A model generated the notes under the pieces. That model had not been told where the DNA came from. It did not search any database and worked only from the letters and a program-made list of their open reading frames with translations. From NCBI RefSeq assembly GCF_014764405.1, contig NZ_CP061725.1, positions 2,604,001-2,668,000 on the forward strand: DNA of 64,000 nucleotides. The letters run 5' to 3'. This DNA comes from Micromonospora craniellae (GTDB lineage Bacteria; Actinomycetota; Actinomycetes; Mycobacteriales; Micromonosporaceae). Of the stretch, positions 7,120-16,240 are shown piece after piece. Position numbers and translations under genes: made by a program. The stretch's first letter is position 1. The number at the start of each line of letters is the position of its first letter.

Positions 7120-8202
7120 TCAGTAGGGGTTGGGCTGGCCGGCGGGGCGGGCCTTGAGGAGGGCGGCGGGGCGGCCGGGGAGGGCGGGGGTGGCGGACAG
7201 CGGCGGGCTGGGTGTGTGGGCGCGTTCGGCCATGCCGGCCACCAGCTCCTTGAGGGCGGTGACCGCGTCCACCCGTGGCCGCCAGCCCAGCTCGGTCTCG
7301 GCCCGCTCGCTGGACATCAGCGGCGCGTTCAACGCCAGCTCCACCCAACCCGCGTCCACGGGTTGCAGCCGGGCCCGCCAGGTCAGCGAGGCAGCCGTCC
7401 GCAGCACCGGGGCGGCCACCGGCACCGTCCAGCCGTGAAAGTGCCGGGCCACCAGCTCCGGCGTCAACACTGGGTCCGCGGCGACGTTGAAGGCACCTTG
7501 GGCGTCACCCAGGATCGCCCGGGCGTACGCGTCGGCCACGTCGTCGGCGTGCACCACCTGCATCCGCAGCCGGCGGTTGGCCGGCACCAACGGCAGCCGC
7601 CCGTACCGGAGCAGCCGCACCGGCACCAGCGGCCCCAGGAAGTAGCGGCTGATCTCGGTACCCGCCACCCGCTGAAAGATCAACCCCGGTCGCAGCCGTA
7701 CCACCCGCAAGCCTGGATGGGTCCGCTCGATCCCGTCGAGCATCTCCTCCACCGCCGCCTTGTCCCGGCTGTACGACGACTCGGCCACCCCGGTCGCCGG
7801 CCACCGCTCACTGATCGGCAGGTTCTTCGGCCCCGGCGCGTACGCCCCCACCGACGACGCGTACACCAACGCGGGCACGCCCGCCCGCAGCACCGCGTCC
7901 ACCACCGCCCGGCTGCCGCCCACATTGGTACGCCGCAACGCCTGCCGGTCGTGGCTGGGCTGGATCTGCCAGGCCAGGTGCACCACCACGTCCGCCCCGG
8001 CGAACACCTCGGTCAACTCGTCGGCGGCACCAGCCCGCCCGATGTCGCACGAGTGCCACCGCACCCCCTCGTACGGCTCACCGGCTCCCGCGTGCGGCAG
8101 CCGCCGCGCCACTCCGACGATCTCCACGCCGCGCTCGCGCCACAACCGACGCAGCAGTGCCGTACCCATGTTGCCGCTCGCGCCCACCACCACGATCCGC
8201 AT
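7120..8202 (-). CDS. NAD-dependent epimerase/dehydratase (extended SDR)
   Basis: The protein has 360 residues from ATG 8202. The N-terminus MRIVVVGASGNMGTALL has the GxxGxxG NAD(P)-binding loop. ASSVGAYAPG provides the catalytic serine near residue 118 and YSRDK the Tyr-Lys pair near residue 144. The C-terminal part (VHADDVADAYARAI, FNVAADPVLT) is typical of sugar-nucleotide epimerase-like extended SDR proteins. The substrate is not evident. A Pro/Ala-rich tail of about 35 residues is extra compared with the family. No functional neighbours suggest a pathway. Confidence 0.85.
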   Translation of the reverse strand: MRIVVVGASGNMGTALLRRLWRERGVEIVGVARRLPHAGAGEPYEGVRWHSCDIGRAGAADELTEVFAGADVVVHLAWQIQPSHDRQALRRTNVGGSRAVVDAVLRAGVPALVYASSVGAYAPGPKNLPISERWPATGVAESSYSRDKAAVEEMLDGIERTHPGLRVVRLRPGLIFQRVAGTEISRYFLGPLVPVRLLRYGRLPLVPANRRLRMQVVHADDVADAYARAILGDAQGAFNVAADPVLTPELVARHFHGWTVPVAAPVLRTAASLTWRARLQPVDAGWVELALNAPLMSSERAETELGWRPRVDAVTALKELVAGMAERAHTPSPPLSATPALPGRPAALLKARPAGQPNPY

Positions 8203-8307
8203 GTCCGGTCCGTACCCGGTCAGTCGCTTTCCACGCGTCCGACCTCGCTCCGGTGCGCGGACCCGGCGTCCCGCCGACGGCCGGGGCGCCCCTGGCGCCC
8301 GGCGGCG

Positions 8308-8826
8308 CTACCGTGCCAACAGCGCGCCGATCAGGCTGGCGAAGGCCCCGACCGAACTGCCCGTCCGGACCAGGTTCCAGCGCACCCACGGCCCCTCGAA
8401 CCGACGCCGGACCGCCGCCAGGTCGGTGATCCCGTCGACCGGCCCGGCAGCGTCCAACTGATCATTGAGCGGCACGTTGCACCGCGCCGTTACACCAAAC
8501 GTCACCAGGTGCAGCACAAACGCGGCAACCAACCACCCCAGCACCGCCCCGCCGTCACCGAAGTGCCCGACGACCGCCACCGCCACCAGCACCGGCCCAC
8601 CGAGGAACACCGAGATGAACCAGCCGTTGACAATCTTCCGGTTGATCGACTGCATCGTGCCGACCAGCGTCCGATCGTCAGTCGCCGCCAACCCCGGCAT
8701 GACCGAGCAGGCGTACGCGAAGAACAACGGACCCGACCGGACGCCCCCGGACAGTCCGACACGCAGGGGATGCTCGTCGCACGAGCAGCCACCGAGCAAC
8801 CGCCGCAAGGCGGACCGACAGAGCAC
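8308..8826 (-). CDS. DUF1772 membrane protein
   Basis: Residues from FFAYACSVMPGLAATDDRTL onward match DUF1772/anthrone-oxygenase-like membrane proteins. The FAxSxxVMPGL motif is followed by MQSINRKIVNGWF and two more membrane helices (FLGGPVLVAVAVVGHF, VLGWLVAAFVLHLVTFGVT), then NVPLNDQL and a final helix. The first helix expected before FFAY is poor here (HPLRVGLSGGVRSGP), and the only upstream start is GTG 8826, so the 5' end may be mutated or truncated. The function of this family is largely unknown. It is separated by about 100 bp from the epimerase. Confidence 0.7.
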   Translation of the reverse strand: MLCRSALRRLLGGCSCDEHPLRVGLSGGVRSGPLFFAYACSVMPGLAATDDRTLVGTMQSINRKIVNGWFISVFLGGPVLVAVAVVGHFGDGGAVLGWLVAAFVLHLVTFGVTARCNVPLNDQLDAAGPVDGITDLAAVRRRFEGPWVRWNLVRTGSSVGAFASLIGALLAR

Positions 8827-8932
8827 CGGGCAGCAACGATCGGACCACCATCGGCAAATCGTCTATCCGTTCGTACCGGTCTGCGCCGGCACGTGCCGGC
8901 CCCACCGTACGATCGGGTCAGGAGGTGGAGCG

Positions 8933-9286
8933 ATGGTGAGGGCAGGTGGCGCGCCTGCTGGTTCGGGGTACGCGGACCAGCGGCACTACGTCGTACCCGC
9001 GAGTCTGGCCGACCTGCGTGGTCCGGTCAGCGGCGTGGTAACGCTCGACCGACGTCTCGACTGGTCCGGCGACGCAACGTATCACCTGGACGACCCCGGA
9101 GATCTCCAGGTGATGTACCAGACGGTGCTGAACCAGTCCGCCACCGCGGCCGACCTACGCCAGTGGCTCGACGGCGACACGCTACGCCGACTCTGGCCGG
9201 ACCTGTGGCTCCCCGCTCGGCTGCGGGCGCTGTGGCAGGCCCGCTTCCCCGAGCTGGCCGCACCACCCCGGGCACTGGCCGGCTGA
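8933..9286 (+). CDS. antitoxin-like partner of AbiEii nucleotidyltransferase
   Basis: AGGAGG at 8920-8925 places the start at ATG 8933, giving 117 residues. The protein is soluble, with VVPASLADLRGPVSGVVTL and a Trp-rich C-terminal helix (LWPDLWLPARLRALWQARFP). I recognise it only from context: in actinobacteria a short protein of this kind precedes AbiEii-like nucleotidyltransferases, in the manner of a type IV toxin-antitoxin pair. Its TGA stop overlaps the likely ancestral start of the next gene. Function as antitoxin is inference. Confidence 0.6.
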   Translation: MVRAGGAPAGSGYADQRHYVVPASLADLRGPVSGVVTLDRRLDWSGDATYHLDDPGDLQVMYQTVLNQSATAADLRQWLDGDTLRRLWPDLWLPARLRALWQARFPELAAPPRALAG

Positions 9287-9938
9287 GGATAGATCCGGTT
9301 CACCTCCGGCTGGCGGAGATCGGACTCCGCGCCGCTGGCCGGTACGGCTTCTCATTGGCCGGCGGCTACGCCGTACAAGCCCACGGGATCCTGGACCGAC
9401 CCAGCGAGGACGTGGACCTGTTCACCGCATGGGAGCGCCGAGACGACTTCGCCCTAGCCGTGGACGCCGTCGTCGACGCCTACCGCTCCGACGGCTATGC
9501 GGTCGAGATCACGCAAGGGTTCGAGACCTTCGCCCGGCTCGCCGTCACCGATCCCGCCACACCGGATCGACCGTACAAGGTCGAACTCGCCGCCAACTGG
9601 CGTGCCCGCCCGTAACGATGGACATCGGCCCCGTCCTGCACATCGACGACGTCGTCACCGGCAAGATGTCCGCCCTGTTCACCCGCGCCGAGCCGCGGGA
9701 CTTCCTCGACGTCGACGCCGCCATTCAGACAGGCCCGTACACCCGAGAGCAGGTGCTCGAACTCGCCGAGCAGGCCGACGCCGGCTTCGACCCCAGGGTG
9801 CTCGCCGACCTGTTCGCGATGCTCCAGCGATATCCAGACCGCCGCTTCGCCGCCTATGGCGCCGACCCCCCGTACATCGCCGCGATGCGCGAGCGCTTCG
9901 CGCAGTGGCGCGAGGTGCTGCTCACCGACGAGAAGTAG
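9283..9938 (+). pseudogene. AbiEii/AbiGii-type nucleotidyltransferase, frameshifted
   Basis: Two frames together encode one protein. The first (from about 9283) has FSLAGGYAVQAHG and DRPSEDVDLF, the nucleotidyltransferase GG/GS...DxD active-site pattern of AbiEii-like toxins. It stops at TAA 9613. The second frame picks up at about 9610 (PVTMDIGPVLHIDDVVTGKM) and runs to 9938. A one-base indel near 9605-9612 explains it. The expected ATGA start is CTGA here, so the initiation codon may also be lost. AbiEii toxins transfer nucleotides to RNA targets such as tRNA. This copy is probably inactive. Confidence 0.7.
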
Positions 9939-9943
9939 TGCCT

Positions 9944-10105
9944 GTGAGTTCCACGGACGTGGCGATAGACGGCGGACTGGACCGGCTGCGCCGGGAGTTG
10001 GACCGATTGCGGGTCGAGAACGTCCGCCTGCCGCGCCTGCTGCTGCGGGGGTCAGGACACGGCAGGTTCAGCCGGTCGCAGCATTTGATCTTGCTGGTTC
10101 GGTGA
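9944..10105 (+). pseudogene. N-terminal fragment, cut by IS30 element
   Basis: From GTG 9944 about 34 residues (SSTDVAIDGGLDRLRRELDR, continuing LRVENVRLPRLL) form a charged leucine-heptad helix. The sequence then turns into IS-end sequence. This kind of opening is seen in large TOTE-type primase/helicase proteins of actinobacteria, but the fragment is too short for certainty. An IS30-like element follows directly. Confidence 0.35.
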
Positions 10106-10121
10106 GACGGGATGTCCCGCC

Positions 10122-10958
10122 GTGCGTGCGTTGTTGACCTTGGCGGATCGTGAAGTGATATCCCGTGGCCTGGCCGAAGGCTTGGAGTACAAGCAGATCG
10201 CGGTCCTGATCGGCCGGAACCCGTCGGTGGTGTCGCGGGAGGTCGCCCGGCACGGTGGCCGGGCCGGATACCGGGCCGCGGCCGCCGACGCTGCGGCGGC
10301 GGTAGCCCGGTGCAGGCCGAAGACGTGCGCGGTGGAGCGGGTACCGGGCCTGCGGGAGATGGTACGCGAGCGGCTGCAGTTGGGGTGGTCGCCGGCGTCG
10401 ATCGCGGGTCGGTTGGCGTTCGACTACCCGGACGATCAGGCTTACCGGGTGTCTCATGAGGCGATCTACCAGTCGGTGTACGCCCAGCCAGTGTCCGCTC
10501 TGGCTCGGGAGTTGATCCGGCTGCGCACAGGCCGCACCGCCCGACGTGGCGGTGCCCGCCCTGCACCGGCACCACGCATCCGTGAGCCCCGCTACCTGGA
10601 CGAACGCCCCGCCGAGGTCGAGGGCCGGCAGGTCCCCGGCCACTGGGAAGGTGACCTGGTCATCGGCAAGGCAGGCAAGAGCGCAGTGGCCACGCTGGTC
10701 GAGCGGACCTCCCGGTTCGTGGTCCTGGTCCCGCTGACCGGCCGGGACTCCTTGACCGTCGGCGACGCGATCCCCGCCGCCGGAACTCTCCCGCCGCAAC
10801 TGGCCCGCTCGTTGACCTGGGACTGCGGGGCGGAGATGGCCGGCCACGCCCAAATCACCGCCGCCGGGCTGCCGGTGTACTTCGCCCGCCCGCACTCACC
10901 CTGGCAACGCGGCAGCAACGAAAGCGCCAACCGAATCCTGCGCGAGTACTTCCCGTGA
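10122..10958 (+). mobile_element. IS30-family transposase, 3'-truncated
   Basis: The 278 residues show the IS30 N-terminal helix-turn-helix (LTLADREVISRGLAEGLEYK, then IAVLIGRNPSVVSREVARHG). The DDE integrase core follows with GHWEGDLVIG (first D), LTWDCGAEMAGH (second D) and PHSPWQRGSNESANRILREYFP (the E region). Complete IS30 enzymes continue 20-40 residues past REYFP. Here a stop follows at once and the right inverted repeat is not obvious, so the element is truncated and probably immobile. It interrupts a gene fragment on its left. Confidence 0.85.
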
Positions 10959-11316
10959 CCGCTGTCGGCGTACAGGTTCAAGTGCACAGGCGCGTACGGC
11001 TGAATGTGCAGAGCTCGCCGTACCAGCCCGGATCCCAGAAGATCATTCAGGCCATCGACGTCCATCAGCGTGGCCGCTGGCCCTGCCCCACGCAGTCCAG
11101 CTGCGGCGTGGAGCGTGTCCCCGTGGACAGGCTCGCCTGATCCGCCCGAGTGCCGGTGAGCGTGCTGCGGCGAATCGGGACCAAGCCGACCCGCACCGCA
11201 GCCGCGCAGCGGCGAGGAGGGGAAGCGGCGCGGTAGGGCCTTTCTGGGCCAAGCGGCTGCGACGGGCAGGACTGCGTGCGCCGCATCCGCGATCTTGAGC
11301 AGCGACCTGTGCAAGA
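10959..11316. other. gene-free debris between IS remnants
   Basis: No frame on either strand gives a recognisable domain. Short coherent stretches exist (for example on the minus strand around 10960-11070) but have no start, ribosome site or family match that I can see. It probably consists of broken insertion-sequence or gene fragments. Confidence 0.4.
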
Positions 11317-11517
11317 TCAGCTGTACCCAGCTCTGCACTCCAACGAGTACCCCGACAACCGCTGCGGCGGCACCGGCGCTGCCTCGCCCGCCAAATACTT
11401 CCGCACCGTCTTACGATCCAGCCCGGTGTCCCGAGCGATCTGCGACAGACTCAGCCCCGCCTCGTGCAGCGCACGGTACCGGCGCAGTTCCAGCCACCGC
11501 TCCGACCGCAGAACCAT
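11317..11517 (-). mobile_element. IS21-type IstA N-terminal fragment
   Basis: About 55 residues (SERWLELRRYRALHEAGLSL, then QIARDTGLDRKTVRKYLAGE) match the N-terminal helix-turn-helix of IS21-family IstA transposases. The DDE core that should follow is missing. The fragment lies about 140 bp from the leader-distal end of CRISPR array 1. Confidence 0.65.
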
Positions 11518-11660
11518 CGCCGCCCTCCACCCCAGCTCATACCGGGCGAAGCATTACTCATCGGACACCCCACCAAACCACCGCCACGCCGCGACCTGGC
11601 CACGTTCATCCGTACCTACCTGGGGAAACCAACCCGTACGCCGACAGACGTCGTCGACCT

Positions 11661-14600
11661 GCCTCAATGAAGGGCAGCTCCGTCGGGAGCTGCGGCTAGG
11701 GCCGCTCAGGCGTTCCAGGACATCGGTAGGAAGGCGCCTCAATGAAGGGCAGCTCCGTCGGGAGCTGCGGCTGGTCTGCCGGATGCGCCACACCTCACCG
11801 TCCAGGCCTCAATGAAGGGCAGCTCCGTCGGGAGCTGCGGCATGGAGGCGAGCACCAGCACCAGGGCGTTGAAGTCCCCGCCTCAATGAAGGGCAGCTCC
11901 GTCGGGAGCTGCGGGGGGATCGGCGCCGGGCGGGTAGCTGCCGCTGGGCGCGCCTCAATGAAGGGCAGCTCCGTCGGGAGCTGCGGCCTCTCCGTCGCCC
12001 GTGCGGCGGTGGCACTGGCCGGACACGCCTCAATGAAGGGCAGCTCCGTCGGGAGCTGCGGCAGGTGGACCCCGGCTACGCCACCATGGACAACGGCCTC
12101 CAGCCTCAATGAAGGGCAGCTCCGTCGGGAGCTGCGGCCCGATGTATCCGCTGATGCTCACCAGCCCCTGCGCACAGGTGCCTCAATGAAGGGCAGCTCC
12201 GTCGGGAGCTGCGGCAAGCGGTCGCGGTTGCTGATGTGGGAGGTCATCCGGCCTCAATGAAGGGCAGCTCCGTCGGGAGCTGCGGCGTGGAGGGATTCGA
12301 ACCCTCTCAGCGTCACGCAACGGGCCTCAATGAAGGGCAGCTCCGTCGGGAGCTGCGGCTGGCGAAGAAGAACACGCCGTACGGCATCGACCCGAACGAG
12401 CCTCAATGAAGGGCAGCTCCGTCGGGAGCTGCGGCCCCACTGCTCGGCCAGGTCTCGTACCGCATCGTCGGCGCCTCAATGAAGGGCAGCTCCGTCGGGA
12501 GCTGCGGCGGCCTGGTACCAGCGCATGCCGGGCGCGAAACTGCGCCTCAATGAAGGGCAGCTCCGTCGGGAGCTGCGGCCTCCGGCCCAGTAGGCATACG
12601 GACGGCCAGTTCCTCGCGTGCCTCAATGAAGGGCAGCTCCGTCGGGAGCTGCGGCGAAGAGCCGACTCGGCCGTACGCGCCGTGTTTCATTAGCCTCAAT
12701 GAAGGGCAGCTCCGTCGGGAGCTGCGGCAGGCTTGAACCCCTTCGAAGGCTTTCCAGTAATTCCGCCTCAATGAAGGGCAGCTCCGTCGGGAGCTGCGGC
12801 TCGATGCGTGGCAGGCGTTCGCAAGCGTCGCCAAGGTCGAGCCTCAATGAAGGGCAGCTCCGTCGGGAGCTGCGGCTGCGGCCCGTTCGTCGATGCGGGC
12901 CTTCACCGCCTCGCCTCAATGAAGGGCAGCTCCGTCGGGAGCTGCGGCCTGTCGATGACCGCTCTGCCGACCGCGATCCTGCTGGGGATCGCGCCTCAAT
13001 GAAGGGCAGCTCCGTCGGGAGCTGCGGCGATGGCTCTCTTCGGTGCCGTGCTGGCCGGGATCGTCAAGCCTCAATGAAGGGCAGCTCCGTCGGGAGCTGC
13101 GGCGCAGATCGACGTTGTGGCCGGACGGCACGACGACCGGGCCTCAATGAAGGGCAGCTCCGTCGGGAGCTGCGGCTCCGCCGCCGTGTCGGCGGGCGCC
13201 TTGGCAGTGAAGCCTCAATGAAGGGCAGCTCCGTCGGGAGCTGCGGCGGCCGATGTCGCCCGCCGAGCTGGCCGCGCGCAAGTGGCCTCAATGAAGGGCA
13301 GCTCCGTCGGGAGCTGCGGCGTCGGCGTCGATGTGGTCTTCGGGTAGGGCGCAGACGCTGCCTCAATGAAGGGCAGCTCCGTCGGGAGCTGCGGCTGAAA
13401 CGCGAACACGTCACCGTGTCGCACGGACGGATCATGCCTCAATGAAGGGCAGCTCCGTCGGGAGCTGCGGCGAAGCATCATGCCGTCAGCGCCCAGGACG
13501 GGGCCGCCTCAATGAAGGGCAGCTCCGTCGGGAGCTGCGGCTCGGGTCCAGGTCCACGGTGGTACGGACCGACTTGGCCTCAATGAAGGGCAGCTCCGTC
13601 GGGAGCTGCGGCTGCTGCTCCCGGCCGACGCCACCGCCACCGCCAGGGCCGAGCCTCAATGAAGGGCAGCTCCGTCGGGAGCTGCGGCGATCAGCGCCAT
13701 CCCAGGCTGGTCCCAACCGCCACGGTGCCTCAATGAAGGGCAGCTCCGTCGGGAGCTGCGGCGTCATGATGTCCTCCGATTGTGTGGTGTGCCGTTCCGT
13801 TGCCTCAATGAAGGGCAGCTCCGTCGGGAGCTGCGGCGTTGGAGTGCATGCCAGCGCTCGACCTGATCGCCAAGCCTCAATGAAGGGCAGCTCCGTCGGG
13901 AGCTGCGGCCCGAAGCAGCCCCGCCCGTGGATGCACCTGACCCGGCCTCAATGAAGGGCAGCTCCGTCGGGAGCTGCGGCCCGCTCGGCAACCTGCCGAC
14001 AGTGCGGGGTGCAGCACTACGCCTCAATGAAGGGCAGCTCCGTCGGGAGCTGCGGCCCAGCGTGGCAATGAGGGCGGCCAGGGCGGCCGTGGCGCCTCAA
14101 TGAAGGGCAGCTCCGTCGGGAGCTGCGGCCGCAGCGCGTCACGGCGGCGGGCGGATGAGTCGATGAGGCCTCAATGAAGGGCAGCTCCGTCGGGAGCTGC
14201 GGCGGACTCGGCCAGGCTCGCGGCCACCCGGTCCATGTCGCCTCAATGAAGGGCAGCTCCGTCGGGAGCTGCGGCCACCGGCCACCCGCACCGGCAGGAT
14301 CCCGCCGAGTGCCACCGCCTCAATGAAGGGCAGCTCCGTCGGGAGCTGCGGCGATCACCGGCCAAGGAGGGTCCGTTGTCCGGCAAGGGGCCTCAATGAA
14401 GGGCAGCTCCGTCGGGAGCTGCGGCCGGCCGACGCTTCCCGCTCCGCCTCGGCGGTGCGCTCTTGCCTCAATGAAGGGCAGCTCCGTCGGGAGCTGCGGC
14501 ACTGACAAACCCGTCAGTTCGCGCAAAGCTGCTTGAAGCGCCTCAATGAAGGGCAGCTCCGTCGGGAGCTGCGGCCTGGCGTCCAGCGATGCCAGCAGCC

Positions 14601-15751
14601 CGCCGGGGTAGCCTCAATGAAGGGCAGCTCCGTCGGGAGCTGCGGCCCAGAACACCGGACCCGTCCAGCTTCGGTTCGGCGGAGCCTCAATGAAGGGCAG
14701 CTCCGTCGGGAGCTGCGGCAGTGGTACGACCTAGTCTGGACCCACGAGGCCGTCACGCCTCAATGAAGGGCAGCTCCGTCGGGAGCTGCGGCGAGTAACC
14801 AACACGCCCCCCCTAGGTAGGGGGTCGAGTTGCCTCAATGAAGGGCAGCTCCGTCGGGAGCTGCGGCCCGCCACCCAGCTCGCCGACGCCCAGGCCGCGT
14901 ACACCGCGCCTCAATGAAGGGCAGCTCCGTCGGGAGCTGCGGCTCGCGTACTGAGAGGGGGGCCGATGACGATCTATTTGCCTCAATGAAGGGCAGCTCC
15001 GTCGGGAGCTGCGGCGGGCCTGGCGACGGGCAGGTCGAGACCGACGGCACGGTGCCTCAATGAAGGGCAGCTCCGTCGGGAGCTGCGGCGCCGGGGCGTT
15101 GGAGCTGCTGGACATGGTGTGCCCGGGCCTCAATGAAGGGCAGCTCCGTCGGGAGCTGCGGCCCGGCCACATCTCGTGGCACAACTCGACCGGGGCCTCA
15201 ATGAAGGGCAGCTCCGTCGGGAGCTGCGGCGTCGAAGATGGCACCCGACGCGGGCGCCGGCTTGCCCTGGCCTCAATGAAGGGCAGCTCCGTCGGGAGCT
15301 GCGGCCTGCGCGACCCGTCGATCCGGCAGACCATCGACGACGAGCCTCAATGAAGGGCAGCTCCGTCGGGAGCTGCGGCCGGCGGACCGGCGATCACCAT
15401 CGGCACGGCCACCGTCTCGCCTCAATGAAGGGCAGCTCCGTCGGGAGCTGCGGCCTGCCCGTTCCGAGGGCTCCCCCGCCTACATCGACCTGCCTCAATG
15501 AAGGGCAGCTCCGTCGGGAGCTGCGGCCTCCGCTGCGCTGCGTTCCTCGCACTCACCGGTCCGCCTCAATGAAGGGCAGCTCCGTCGGGAGCTGCGGCGT
15601 TCTTCTCCTTGTTGCGGTTGGTGAGTGGATCCGCCGGGTTGCCTCAATGAAGGGCAGCTCCGTCGGGAGCTGCGGCTCCAGCATCATGTCAGCACTCCCC
15701 GGTCAGGTCGGCCACGCCTCAATGAAGGGCAGCTCCGTCGGGAGCTGCGGC
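11661..15751 (-). CRISPR. CRISPR array 1, 56 repeats
   Basis: Fifty-six copies of a 36-bp repeat with 55 spacers of about 32-44 nt. On the plus strand each repeat starts GCCTCAATGAAGG and ends GAGCTGCGGC. The centre GCAGCTCC-GTCG-GGAGCTGC is a perfect 8-bp stem with a tetraloop, the expected Cas6-type processing site. The leader at 15752-15822 shows that transcription runs leftwards, so the crRNA 5' handle is ATTGAGGC. All repeats I checked, including both terminal ones, are intact. New spacers should enter at the 15751 end next to cas2. Confidence 0.98.
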
Positions 15752-15822
15752 TGGGGCAAGATTTTAACCGCCCTGACCTGCACCTGAACCGGTCTGCCGC
15801 GAAGGGTGCGCTTCCTGCAAGG
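15752..15822 (-). promoter_or_regulatory. leader of CRISPR array 1
   Basis: The 71 bp next to the last repeat are, in reverse complement, identical at 62 of 71 positions to the 71 bp that precede array 2 (30204-30274). A shared -10-like box (TAAAAT here, TAGAAT in array 2) sits just before the first repeat. Conservation between arrays with different repeats marks this as the leader and promoter. Confidence 0.85.
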
Positions 15823-15937
15823 CGGAGTAGCACCTCAAGTCCATGAACCAGCGCGCACCTACACGTAGTGAGCTGGGATGACATCCTTGCGACGGGTCCG
15901 CGCTCAGAGGCGGGACGACGCAGGCTTCGCCGGTGGT

Positions 15938-16240
15938 TCAGAGGATCGCTGGGCCGTGGTCGGTGATGGTGCGGCTGCAGCCGATCACGTCGAGCGATCG
16001 ACGGTTGTTCGCGCGGAGGGTACCCAGGTTGCAGAACAGGACGGAGTCTGTGCCCTCGTCGATCATGTCGGTGAGTTGGGTGCGGAGCCGTAGGAACTTT
16101 GCTGGCCGGGTGTCCACGATGAACACGCTGTACTGTACGCGGTCGCCGTATGATTCGAGTTTCTTGGCGACCTTCGTTCGGCGGACATCGTCGGAAATGT
16201 CGTACGCGATGAGGTAGCGCCGCACGTCATCAAGGCTCAT
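15938..16240 (-). CDS. cas2: Cas2
   Basis: The 100-residue protein begins MSLDDVRRYLIAYDISDDVR, where YDISDD carries the conserved aspartate of the Cas2 ferredoxin-like fold. KLESYGDRVQYSVFIVDTR is the second family hallmark. Cas2 dimers bridge two Cas1 dimers in the complex that integrates spacers. The ATG at 16240 overlaps the stop of cas4-cas1 (ATGA). It is the last gene of the cas operon and abuts the leader of array 1, consistent with adaptation at that array. Confidence 0.95.
   Translation of the reverse strand: MSLDDVRRYLIAYDISDDVRRTKVAKKLESYGDRVQYSVFIVDTRPAKFLRLRTQLTDMIDEGTDSVLFCNLGTLRANNRRSLDVIGCSRTITDHGPAIL

Noticed and set aside
7102..9615. An 837-codon plus-strand frame across three loci
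   Set aside because: It is a high-GC open frame antisense to the epimerase and DUF1772 genes. Only its last part coincides with the AbiEii-like reading frame, described separately.
12287..12323. A tRNA gene
   Set aside because: Only the T-arm is present, inside a spacer between two intact repeats. There is no acceptor, D-arm or anticodon arm.
11742..15787. Many ORFs of 60-250 codons with repeated SSRRSCPSLR or MKGSSVGSCG peptides in array 1
   Set aside because: They are translations of the 36-bp CRISPR repeat in different frames, not genes.
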